Shown: positions 1-7,112 of the stretch, one piece after another
Numbering within the stretch: position 1 is the stretch's first letter
Layout: every line of letters begins with the position of its first letter
Assembly (NCBI GenBank): GCA_002007295.1
Contig: LNZM01000110.1
Span: 1-47,788 of the forward strand
Length of the DNA stretch: 47,788 nt
Source: Candidatus Epulonipiscioides saccharophilum
Lineage (GTDB): Bacteria > Bacillota > Clostridia > Lachnospirales > Cellulosilyticaceae
Direction: 5' to 3'
The notes under the pieces: generated by a model
What the model saw: the letters and a program-made list of their open reading frames with translations, nothing else
Told to the model about the DNA's origin: nothing
Database searches by the model: none
Position numbers and translations under genes: made by a program

Positions 1-130
1 GACTATATGTCCTGTTGTATGAAGGGTAATGGCATACCCATAACTAAAGGTTGGACGCTCAGAAATGAATTTGTATGTCCTTTAATCACTTTAGAATCCC
101 CCGCCTTTAGGCGTGGGGAGTGTCAAACTT
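1..130 (+). mobile_element. IS200/IS605-type right end (remnant)
   Basis: The hairpin at 98-118 (CCCC-CGCC, loop TTTA, GGCG-T-GGGG) followed by GAGTGTCAA has the look of the right end of IS200/IS605 elements, where the 3' part of the TnpB guide (omega) RNA also lies. No tnpA or tnpB reading frame is in the window; any would lie to the left. A related hairpin at 17543-17563 has CGCA/TGCG in place of CGCC/GGCG. If a tnpB is present upstream, its guide would be read from about base 125 onward. The assignment is by pattern only. Confidence 0.5.
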
Positions 131-440
131 TTCTTCCGTATAGCCACTTTTTAATATGTTGCTTGCGGATTTTTTTTTATGCTCGCAACAAAGTTAATGG
201 AGAAATTTTATAACCAATTTTATCCATTTTCTACTTTTTCAGATCTAATCCTCTATTTTTTATCTTTTCCTTTTATACATAAACAATTTATTTCTTAGTC
301 CTCAAAATGTCAACATTTTCAATTGGTTTTAGACAATTTTTAATACCAGCATTTTTTAATTTTTTACTGATGTTTTGCAAAAATAAATTGAATTGGAAAT
401 TTTTTTCCAAAATAAACCAAAAAAAAGTCAGAAAAAACCA
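131..440. other. AT-rich intergenic stretch before the first flagellin
   Basis: Very AT-rich DNA with long A and T runs. The open frames here lack ribosome binding sites and have low-complexity translations, so I see no gene. The only supported element nearby is the sigma-D promoter that follows. Confidence 0.5.
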
Positions 441-467
441 TAAAGTAAAATTAAATGTGTCCGATAT
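441..467 (+). promoter_or_regulatory. sigma-D (sigma-28) promoter of flagellin 1
   Basis: TAAA at 441-444, 16-nt spacer, CCGATAT at 461-467. This is an exact match to the Bacillus-type sigma-D consensus (TAAA, 14-16 nt, CCGATAT). It predicts transcription from about 474 and a leader of roughly 130 nt. The same layout occurs before the other two flagellin genes. Confidence 0.85.
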
Positions 468-601
468 ATAGTATTGTAAAGCGTTAGAAATAAAAAAGCA
501 ATAGAAATACAAAAGCGTTAGAAATACCAATTAGATAAAAAGATAAAAATCTAAACAACTGATATGCGAATTTTAATATACTTATAGGAGGAAATTAAAA
601 C

Positions 602-1837
602 ATGAGAATTAATACTAATTTAATGGCAATTAATGCACAAAGGAATCTAGGTGTAAACCAAGGGGAACAAGGCGGAATAATGGAGAAATTATCTTCAGGC
701 CTTAGAATCAACAGAGCTGGCGACGATGCTGCGGGTCTAGCTATCTCAGAAAAAATGAGAAATCAAATAAGAGGTTTACAACAAGCTAGTAGAAATGGTG
801 AGGACGGAATATCCTTAATTCAAACTGCAGAAGGTGCTCTTTCTGAAACACATGAAATGTTAAAGAGAATGAGAGAAATGGCTATTCAGTCCATGAATGA
901 TACATATACAGACGAGGATCGTAAAAAAATGAACTTAGAAGCTCAACAGCTTATAACAGAAATCGACGGTCTAGCTGTAAAAACTGAATTTAATGAGCAA
1001 AAACTTTTAACTGGTGATCCAACTGGTGACGGATTAGCAGAAGTAGCTATTCAACGTGAAAGTTTAGCAGCTGCTTTAGGAAGTTACTATACTAAAATAG
1101 GTAGTTACGAAACAAAAATGGGTAGTGCTTATAGAATAGAAGCTTCTACAAAAATGCACATTGCTCTTCAATCTGTTATTGATCTTGAGCAAAAAATTGC
1201 TGCGTTAGAAATCAGAGCGGCTGGAGAAGTTCCACCAGAAGGTCAAGATGTATTAAAGATTGTTAGTGATTTAAGAATTAGCTTAACCAACAGACAAACA
1301 TCTATTGCGAAGATGGAAGCATCCGCTGCTACACTAAAAGAATCGGCTGCAACACTAATGGCTTCTGCAATTTATATGGAGGCTAACAGAGTAACTTCGG
1401 CGGCTAAAGCTCTTCAAGCTACTATGAATGAAGATGTTGGACCAAATGAGTTCACTTTCCAAGTTGGAGCTAATAATGGACAAGTTATTAATTTAGGAAT
1501 TAAAGCTATGGACGCAACCGCTCTTGGTTTATCTGCAACAAAATTAGATACGCCAGAAAGTGCTGGTATAGCGCTTATAACAATCGACGCAGCGGTAGAG
1601 ATTGTATCTCGTCAAAGAGCAGAGCTTGGTGCTGTTCAAAATAGATTGGAGCATACAGTTAAAAACTTAAATAATACTGCTGAGAACCTACAAGCAGCAG
1701 AATCTCAAATAAGAGATGCGGATATGGCATACGAGATGGTTAACTTGACAAGAACTAACATTCTTTCTCAAGCTACACAATCTATGCTTGCTCAAGCAAA
1801 TCAAATACCACAACAAGTTCTTCAATTATTAAGCTAA
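602..1837 (+). CDS. fliC: Flagellin 1 with helical central insert
   Basis: Filament subunit of the bacterial flagellum, exported by the flagellar type III system. The N-terminal D0/D1 domain (residues 1-139) opens with MRINTNLMAINAQRNL and contains the LSSGLRINRAGDDAAGLAIS block. The C-terminal D1/D0 domain (about 279-411) ends in SMLAQANQIPQQVLQLLS. Between them lies an insert of about 140 residues rich in Ala, Ser, Lys and Glu (for example MEASAATLKESAATLMASA) that looks helical or coiled-coil rather than like the beta-rich D2/D3 of large flagellins. The start follows TAGGAGG. It is the first of three tandem paralogues, all 411-412 aa, each transcribed separately. The family call is certain; the fold of the insert is inferred. 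Confidence 0.97.
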   Translation: MRINTNLMAINAQRNLGVNQGEQGGIMEKLSSGLRINRAGDDAAGLAISEKMRNQIRGLQQASRNGEDGISLIQTAEGALSETHEMLKRMREMAIQSMNDTYTDEDRKKMNLEAQQLITEIDGLAVKTEFNEQKLLTGDPTGDGLAEVAIQRESLAAALGSYYTKIGSYETKMGSAYRIEASTKMHIALQSVIDLEQKIAALEIRAAGEVPPEGQDVLKIVSDLRISLTNRQTSIAKMEASAATLKESAATLMASAIYMEANRVTSAAKALQATMNEDVGPNEFTFQVGANNGQVINLGIKAMDATALGLSATKLDTPESAGIALITIDAAVEIVSRQRAELGAVQNRLEHTVKNLNNTAENLQAAESQIRDADMAYEMVNLTRTNILSQATQSMLAQANQIPQQVLQLLS

Positions 1838-1846
1838 TTAACATAC

Positions 1847-1874
1847 GCCCTCTAGATTTTCTAGAGGGTTTTTT
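1847..1874 (+). terminator. Rho-independent terminator of flagellin 1
   Basis: Stem CCCTCTAGA / TCTAGAGGG with a 3-nt loop followed by six T, starting 10 bases after the stop codon. It is copied once more 78 bp downstream. Confidence 0.9.
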
Positions 1875-1925
1875 ATGCGCAAATATGGTAACAAGTTCTT
1901 TAATTAATAAGCTAATTAACATATG

Positions 1926-1952
1926 CTCTCTAGATTTTCTAGAGGGTTTTTT
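1926..1952 (+). terminator. Duplicated second terminator after flagellin 1
   Basis: CTCTCTAGA / TCTAGAGGG stem (two G-T pairs) with a T-run, a copy of the terminator at 1847-1874. Confidence 0.8.
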
Positions 1953-2004
1953 ATGCGCAAATATGCTAATAAGTTCTTCAATTTCGAAACATTGCAGGGA
2001 AATA

Positions 2005-2110
2005 GTACACTTAAGCCTTCCTCTTGAGGAAGGTGGCAGCGAAGCTGACGGATAGAGTAAAAGAGCGAAGCGATGCACTTGACATTTACTTTTTTCTCCA
2101 GCGAAGTAGG
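2005..2110. repeat. Degenerate copy of dispersed palindromic repeat (family A)
   Basis: Contains CCTTCCTC / GAGGAAGG, then GTCAGC-type inverted sequence (CAGCGAAGCTGACGG), AAGAGCGAAGCGATGC and CTCCAGCGAAGTAGG. The last motif recurs at 3680-3693. It is related to the cleaner copies at 3720-3800, 5395-5980, 24780-24925 and 28100-28215. No coding signal is seen. Confidence 0.55.
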
Positions 2111-2125
2111 AATAATATTTTATAC

Positions 2126-2213
2126 TTCTAAAAATTAACTAAGAGATTTTTTTATGATTTCTAAAAATTAATTAAGAAATTTTTTATGCTTTCTAAAAAT
2201 TAACATATTGTTT
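2126..2213. repeat. 32-33 bp tandem repeat, 2.5 copies
   Basis: TTCTAAAAATTAA begins at 2126, 2159 and 2191. The first two copies are followed by (A)CTAAGAGA or (T)TAAGAAA and a T-run ending in ATG. Each unit resembles a weak terminator, so this may be another degenerated terminator duplication. Confidence 0.7.
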
Positions 2214-2244
2214 CCATTTTTTAAAAAAAATTCCAAAAAAAGGC

Positions 2245-2271
2245 TAAAGTATTTTTTTGCTTGTCCGATAT
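2245..2271 (+). promoter_or_regulatory. sigma-D promoter of flagellin 2
   Basis: TAAA at 2245-2248, 16-nt spacer, CCGATAT at 2265-2271, an exact consensus match with the same spacing as flagellin 1. The leader of about 77 nt contains a potential hairpin AAAGGTT / AACCTTT at 2282-2303. Confidence 0.85.
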
Positions 2272-2354
2272 ATAATTTTGAAAAGGTTCTTGAAGAAACC
2301 TTTATAAAAAAAAAATAGGCAAGGATGCCGCGTTTATTCAAGGAGGAATTTAAT

Positions 2355-3593
2355 ATGAGAATTAATACTAACCTAATGGCGATCAATTCACAACGTAACC
2401 TAAATATCAATCAAGGTTATCAGGGTGGAGTTATGGAAAAGCTTTCATCTGGTCTTAGAATTAATAGAGCTGGAGATGATGCTGCGGGCCTAGCGATTTC
2501 AGAAAAGATGAGAAATCAGATCAAAGGTCTACAACAATCTAGCAAGAACTCTCAGGATGGTATATCATTGGTGCAGGTAGCAGAAGGTGCACTTGGTGAA
2601 ACACATGACATGCTAAAAAGAATGAGAGAGATGTCAATTCAGGCTATGAATGATACTTATACAAGTGAAGATAGAAAGAAATTGGATATAGAGTTAAAGC
2701 AACTTATTACAGAAATCGATGGATTAGCAGACAAGACGGAGTTCAATGAGCAAGGATTATTGCTTGGGGATCCATCTGGAGCTGGTAGAGATTCAGTGGC
2801 TGTGAAGCGTCAATCACTTACAATAATAATAGGAAGTTACTATGGAAAGATGGGTCAATACCAGTCTTTATTAGGAGCTGCTTATTCTATTGAAGCAGGA
2901 ACAAGTATGCTAGCAGCGCAAACTAAACTTCTTGATTTAGAGCAAAATATATCTGCTCTTGAAATCAAAGCAGCTGGTGAAAGTAATAAGGCTAAAGCAC
3001 AAGCGGTATTAGTAAGTGTAACTCAAAAACAAGCTTCATTAGAAAGTATCAAGGCGAGAATAGCAGCTATCGAAGCATCATCGGCGCAAAAGAAAGCATC
3101 GGCAGCAGTTAAGAAACAATCAGCTATTGATTGGGAGGCCGGATCAGTTGTTAGAGCAGCAAACGATCTTCAGGCTACAATGAACCAAGCAGTAGGTCCA
3201 AATGAGTTTACTTTCCAAGTTGGTGCTAACAACGACCAAATTATTAAGTTAAACATCAAAGCTATGGATGCTGTTGCACTTGGACTTACAGCAACAAAAA
3301 TCGATACAACTGAAAGTGCGCATATAGCACTAAATTCTATCGACGCTGCTGTAGAGATTGTTTCTCGTCAAAGAGCAGAGCTTGGTGCCGTTCAAAATAG
3401 ATTAGAGCATACAGTTAGAAACTTAGATAATACAGCTGAAAATCTTCAGTCTGCTGAGTCTCAAATCAGAGATGCTGATATGGCACAAGAGATGGTTAAC
3501 CTTACTCGAGTTAACATTTTGTCTCAAGCTTCTCAATCAATGCTAGCACAAGCTAACCAAGCACCCCAACAAGTTTTACAACTATTAGGTTAA
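2355..3593 (+). CDS. fliC: Flagellin 2 with helical central insert
   Basis: Second flagellin, 412 aa, with the same conserved N-terminal (MRINTNLMAINSQRNL, LSSGLRINRAGDDAAGLAIS) and C-terminal (SQIRDADMAQEMVNLTR, QAPQQVLQLLG) domains. The frame is open further upstream to 2325, but AGGAGGAATTTAAT precedes the ATG at 2355 and the other two paralogues start at the same residue. The central insert (about 140-278) is again Ala/Ser/Lys-rich (IAAIEASSAQKKASAAVKKQ) and differs most between paralogues, as expected for a surface-exposed segment. Own promoter and own terminator. Confidence 0.97.
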   Translation: MRINTNLMAINSQRNLNINQGYQGGVMEKLSSGLRINRAGDDAAGLAISEKMRNQIKGLQQSSKNSQDGISLVQVAEGALGETHDMLKRMREMSIQAMNDTYTSEDRKKLDIELKQLITEIDGLADKTEFNEQGLLLGDPSGAGRDSVAVKRQSLTIIIGSYYGKMGQYQSLLGAAYSIEAGTSMLAAQTKLLDLEQNISALEIKAAGESNKAKAQAVLVSVTQKQASLESIKARIAAIEASSAQKKASAAVKKQSAIDWEAGSVVRAANDLQATMNQAVGPNEFTFQVGANNDQIIKLNIKAMDAVALGLTATKIDTTESAHIALNSIDAAVEIVSRQRAELGAVQNRLEHTVRNLDNTAENLQSAESQIRDADMAQEMVNLTRVNILSQASQSMLAQANQAPQQVLQLLG

Positions 3594-3607
3594 TTAATGA
3601 TATATAT

Positions 3608-3644
3608 ACTCACTTAATGAATTTTTCATTAGGTGAGTTTTTTT
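3608..3644 (+). terminator. Terminator of flagellin 2
   Basis: ACTCACTTAATGAA / TTCATTAGGTGAGT long stem with one mismatch or G-T pair, followed by seven T. A partial copy (ATTCACT-T-AGTGAAT plus T-run) sits at 3859-3879 on the far side of a family A repeat. Confidence 0.9.
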
Positions 3645-3654
3645 ATGTGTTTTT

Positions 3655-3805
3655 TTAGGGGACTGTCGCTTCATAGACTCCAGCGAAGTAGGAACAATAT
3701 TAAGTTGTTGACCAATGGAGTTGACGTAAAATTGCGGGGGAGGTGTCAGCGTTAGCTGACGGAGGGAGAAAGCGTGCATACAAGTTTTTGTTACTTCTAA
3801 GTAGT
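3655..3805. repeat. Dispersed palindromic repeat, family A
   Basis: Contains CTCCAGCGAAGTAGGAACAATATT, then GGGGGAGGTGTCAGCGTTAGCTGACGGAGGG with hairpin TCAGCGTTAGCTGA, then AGAAAGCGTGCATACAAGTTTTTGTTACTT. The tail AGAAAGCGTGC marks several other copies (5944, 17644, 24898, 28172). The copy lies between two versions of the flagellin 2 terminator. Confidence 0.75.
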
Positions 3806-3858
3806 TAATTTTCTTAAATTCCCATGTATGGAGTTAGGGCGATAAATTGAAGATATAT

Positions 3859-3879
3859 ATTCACTTAGTGAATTTTTTT
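3859..3879 (+). terminator. Partial second copy of the flagellin 2 terminator
   Basis: ATTCACT-T-AGTGAAT followed by seven T, preceded by GATATATAT as in the first copy. It probably arose by duplication and was later separated by the family A repeat. Confidence 0.65.
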
Positions 3880-3967
3880 ATGTATCGTTAAACAGCTTGT
3901 TTATCAATTGATGCACCGATTGATTTTCCAATCTGAATTTTATTTTTTAATTTTTTTAAAATTATAC

Positions 3968-3994
3968 TAAAGTTTATTTATTTTAATACGATAT
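3968..3994 (+). promoter_or_regulatory. sigma-D promoter of flagellin 3
   Basis: TAAA at 3968-3971, 16-nt spacer, ACGATAT at 3988-3994, one mismatch from consensus. The leader is about 90 nt. Confidence 0.8.
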
Positions 3995-4091
3995 ATATAT
4001 TAGAAAATAAAACAATAAAAAATGAAAATAATAGGTCTCATATCATAAAATGGCATGGACGCTATATTGAATATTCAGGGAGGAATTTAAT

Positions 4092-5330
4092 ATGAGAATT
4101 AATACAAATTTATTAGCAGTAAATTCACAAAGGAATTTAGGAATCAATCAAGCAGATCAAGGATCAATAATGGAGAAATTATCATCCGGGCTACGAATTA
4201 ATCGAGCTGGAGATGATGCGGCCGGATTGGCGATCTCCGAAAAGATGAGAAATCAAATAAAAGGGTTACAACAATCTAGTAGAAATTCAGAGGATGGGAT
4301 ATCCTTAATACAAACAGCAGAAGGGGCATTGGGAGAGACTCATGAAATGTTAAAAAGGATGAGAGAAATGTCCATTCAAGCAATGAATGAAACTTATACA
4401 AGTGAAGACAGAAAAAAATTGGATATAGAGTTGCAACAACTTATTACAGAAATAGATGGTGTTGCAGATAAAACACAATTTAACGAACAAGACTTATTAT
4501 TAGGAGATCCAACAGGCAAAGGTCTTGATAAAGTAGCATCTGCAAGAGTAAAATTAACAAGCGCACAAGCAAACTATTTCAATAAGATGGGTGAGTATCA
4601 ATCTGCTCTAGGAGTAGCTTATTCTATAGAGAATGCTACGAGTGTAATGCAGGCAAAAGATTTAATTATTAAATTGGAGCAAGACATAGCAGCGTTAGAA
4701 ACTAAGGCGGCGGGAAAAAGTGATGCAGCATCAGCGCAAGCAATTTTAAAGAGTGTAACAGATAAGCAAGTATCATTAGCAAGCGCACATGCGATTATAG
4801 CACGTGAGGAGGCAAAAGGTGCATCCGTAAAAGCTTCAGCCGAAGCAATTAGGTTAGTAGCAGCTTCAATTGAAAGAACATCTGTTGTTCCTGCAGCCGG
4901 AGAGGTTCAAGCAGCGATGAACCAAGAAGTTGGCCCAAATGAATTTAATTTTCAAGTTGGAGCTAATAATGGCCAAAATATTCAATTAAATATTAAAGCT
5001 ATGAATGCTATAGCACTTGGATTAATAGCAACAAAGATAGATACAGCGGAAAGTGCTGACTTGGCGCTAAGCACAATAGATGCGGCGGTAGAAATCGTAT
5101 CAAGACAACGAGCAGAACTCGGTGCGGTGCAAAATAGATTGGAGCATACGGTTAAGAATCTAGACAATACAGCTGAGAATTTACAGTCTGCGGAATCCCA
5201 AATTAGGGACGCTGATATGGCTCAGGAAATGGTTAATCTAACTAGATCCAATATTCTTGCGCAAGCTTCTCAATCTATGTTGGCTCAAGCCAACCAAGCT
5301 CCCCAACAAGTTCTTCAATTATTAGGCTAA
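4092..5330 (+). CDS. fliC: Flagellin 3 with helical central insert
   Basis: Third flagellin, 412 aa. The N- and C-terminal filament domains are almost the same as in the other two (MRINTNLLAVNSQRNL; SQIRDADMAQEMVNLTR; QAPQQVLQLLG). The insert (about 140-278) again has short helical periodicity (IAREEAKGASVKASAEAIRL). The start follows AGGGAGGAATTTAAT. The promoter is slightly weaker than those of the other two. The three copies are full length with no frameshift, so all are probably functional, perhaps building a mixed filament. Confidence 0.97.
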   Translation: MRINTNLLAVNSQRNLGINQADQGSIMEKLSSGLRINRAGDDAAGLAISEKMRNQIKGLQQSSRNSEDGISLIQTAEGALGETHEMLKRMREMSIQAMNETYTSEDRKKLDIELQQLITEIDGVADKTQFNEQDLLLGDPTGKGLDKVASARVKLTSAQANYFNKMGEYQSALGVAYSIENATSVMQAKDLIIKLEQDIAALETKAAGKSDAASAQAILKSVTDKQVSLASAHAIIAREEAKGASVKASAEAIRLVAASIERTSVVPAAGEVQAAMNQEVGPNEFNFQVGANNGQNIQLNIKAMNAIALGLIATKIDTAESADLALSTIDAAVEIVSRQRAELGAVQNRLEHTVKNLDNTAENLQSAESQIRDADMAQEMVNLTRSNILAQASQSMLAQANQAPQQVLQLLG

Positions 5331-5342
5331 TCTCTCTTGGTA

Positions 5343-5378
5343 ACTCCTTCCTTTAATAAATTTGGAAGGAGTTTTTTT
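5343..5378 (+). terminator. Terminator of flagellin 3
   Basis: ACTCCTTCC / GGAAGGAGT perfect 9-bp stem, 12-nt loop, seven T. Confidence 0.92.
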
Positions 5379-5394
5379 CTCGTTAACGCCCAGG

Positions 5395-5980
5395 CTACCT
5401 TTCCAGGGGCATAGGCGGGAACTTAAGAAGTCACAAAATTTTGAGGAAGCGGTGCCTCCATCTCCGAGGGAGGTGTCACGAAGTGACGGAGGGAGTTGGA
5501 GGGCATAGCCGGGAACTTAAGAAATCACAAAATGGCGGGGCGGCGGTGCCTCCATCTCCGAGGGAGGTGTCACGAAGTGACGGAGGGAGTTGGAGGGCAT
5601 AGCCGGGAACTTAAGAAATCACAAAATGGCGGGGTGGCGGTGCCTCCATCTCCGAGGTAGGTGTCACGAAGTGACGGAGGGAGTTGGAGGGCATAGCCGG
5701 GAACTTAAGAAATCACAAAATGGCGGGGCAGCGGTGCCTCCATCTCCGAGGGAGGTGTCACGAAGTGACGGAGGGAGTTGGAGGGCATAGTCGGGAACTT
5801 AAGAAATCACAAAATGGCGGGGCAGCGGTGCCTCCATCTCCGAGGGAGGTGTCACGAAGTGACGGAGGGAGTTGGAGGGCATAGCCGGGAACTTAAGAAA
5901 TCACAAAATGGCGGGGGAGGTGTCAGCGTTAGCTGACGGAGGGAGAAAGCGTGCCTTCTAGTTGTAGTTGCTTATGTGAT
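5395..5980. repeat. 94-bp tandem repeat array built from family A
   Basis: GGGAACTTAAG begins at 5417, 5511, 5605, 5699, 5793 and 5887, exactly 94 bp apart: five full units plus a sixth that switches to the usual family A ending (TCAGCGTTAGCTGA, AGAAAGCGTGCC). Each unit contains hairpin GTCAC-GAA-GTGAC nested inside CCTCCATCTCC / GGAGTTGGAGG, so every unit can fold into an extended stem. The units are nearly identical. The period is not a multiple of three, so the open frames crossing it are chance. Confidence 0.93.
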
Positions 5981-5990
5981 CTGTATAAAA

Positions 5991-6024
5991 AAACGAGCTA
6001 CCTTTTTTCGGCGCTCGTTTTTTA
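5991..6024. terminator. Bidirectional terminator between array and pflA
   Basis: AACGAGC / GCTCGTT stem flanked by A-run on the left and T-run on the right, so it works on either strand; on the minus strand it would end pflBA. A related element (GTTGTAGTT, ATGTGATCTGT, GAGC / GCTC) is at 14720-14835. Nothing more is seen up to 6102 apart from a degenerate repeat around 6050-6100. Confidence 0.8.
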
Positions 6025-6102
6025 TTTTTGGAATTATTAATGCGACAGCCACCTTGCAATTACCTCTCAGTCTATTTCGTTGTGGTGTGCCCCTCTGTCA
6101 AT

Positions 6103-6930
6103 CTACCAAATCGTTGAACTTACAAAATCCGGTTTTAGATTAGTAGAACTCACTAGTTGTATCTTTTGCTTCGACTTCTTACTTACCGGCTTATTAATGT
6201 GCACATCATAAATTGGTAATTCATACTTTTGAAACATTTCTTTTGTTTCTTCGACCAACTCTTCACTCGGTTCTGGTGTATTTGCTAATTTATATGCATA
6301 GCCTAGTTCCTTCCATTTGAATTCACCCATCTTATGAAATGGTAAAACGTCTATTCTCTTTACATTTTTTAACGTGGTTAAATATTTTGCTAACTCCTCT
6401 ATATCTTTCATATCATCTGTTAAATCCGGAACTAGAACATATCTTATCCATACTGGTATATGTCGCTGCATTAATTCTTGTGCGAAGTTTAAGGTTGGGG
6501 CCAATTCTACTCCTGTTAGCTTCTTATAGGTCTTTGGATTATAGGACTTTATATCCAATAATACTAAATCGGTGTAGTCTAGAACATCACCGATTTTATC
6601 GATGGGTATGAAACCCGAGGTGTCTAAGCATGTGTGGATACCTTTTGCTTTTACTTTCTTAAATATTTCCGATACGAAGGCTGCTTGAAGTAACGGCTCG
6701 CCACCACTTATTGTTAAACCACCTTTGGAGCTTTTCATGTAGGGCTTGTATTTTACAATCTCCTTTACTAGTTCATTAGAATCCATGGCTTCTCCTTCTT
6801 CTGCTTTCCAAGTGTCCGGATTATGGCAATACTGACATCTTAAAGGGCAACCTTGAGAAAATATAACGTATCTAATTCCTGGACCGTCTACTGTACCGCA
6901 TGATTCTATTGAATGAACTCTGCCTATCAT
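6103..6930 (-). CDS. pflA: Pyruvate formate-lyase activating enzyme
   Basis: Radical SAM enzyme that puts the glycyl radical on pyruvate formate-lyase. The 4Fe-4S motif CX3CX2C is C28, C32, C35 (GCPLRCQYCH), and SGGEP is at 75-79 for SAM binding. At 275 aa it is about 30 residues longer than typical PflA; the extra C-terminal tail (KPVSKKSKQK onward) is basic and has no recognisable domain. The start follows AAGGAGGAATAAAATT. It lies 182 bp downstream of pflB on the same strand, most likely the same transcript. The gap contains a family A fragment and a GTATTC / GAATAC hairpin near 7074-7096. Confidence 0.96.
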   Translation of the reverse strand: MIGRVHSIESCGTVDGPGIRYVIFSQGCPLRCQYCHNPDTWKAEEGEAMDSNELVKEIVKYKPYMKSSKGGLTISGGEPLLQAAFVSEIFKKVKAKGIHTCLDTSGFIPIDKIGDVLDYTDLVLLDIKSYNPKTYKKLTGVELAPTLNFAQELMQRHIPVWIRYVLVPDLTDDMKDIEELAKYLTTLKNVKRIDVLPFHKMGEFKWKELGYAYKLANTPEPSEELVEETKEMFQKYELPIYDVHINKPVSKKSKQKIQLVSSTNLKPDFVSSTIW

Positions 6931-7112
6931 AATTTTATTCCTCCTTAAAAAAAGAGGGAGATACCTCTATAATGTCGGCACTCCCTAAAATATATCTTTA
7001 TCTTTATCTTTATTTTAAACTTTAGTATCAATGATTTTCTGTAGTATAACCTCCCTCTGGGAGGGAGAAAGAAGTATTCAGCATAGCCGAATACTTAGCT
7101 TACGAAGCTTGA

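Larger units (their letters stand above)
1813..1980 (+). repeat. 78-bp tandem duplication of flagellin 3' end plus terminator
   Basis: Blocks starting ACAAGTTCTT at 1813 and 1891, then ATAAGTTCTT at 1969, lie exactly 78 bp apart. Each of the first two covers the last flagellin codons, the stop, the terminator hairpin and the ATGCGCAAATATG that follows. The third copy diverges after about 15 bases. The second unit therefore carries a complete second terminator (1926-1952). Confidence 0.9.

Noticed and set aside
7-213. 68-codon open frame at the left edge
   Set aside because: It runs through the IS605-like hairpin and has no recognisable protein features; more likely non-coding end of the element.
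5590-5884. Two open frames of 66 codons across the tandem array
   Set aside because: They are copies of the same repeat read in shifted frames; the 94-bp period is not a multiple of three and there is no ribosome binding site.
5395-5980. CRISPR array
   Set aside because: The whole 94-bp unit repeats without unique spacers, and no cas genes are present.
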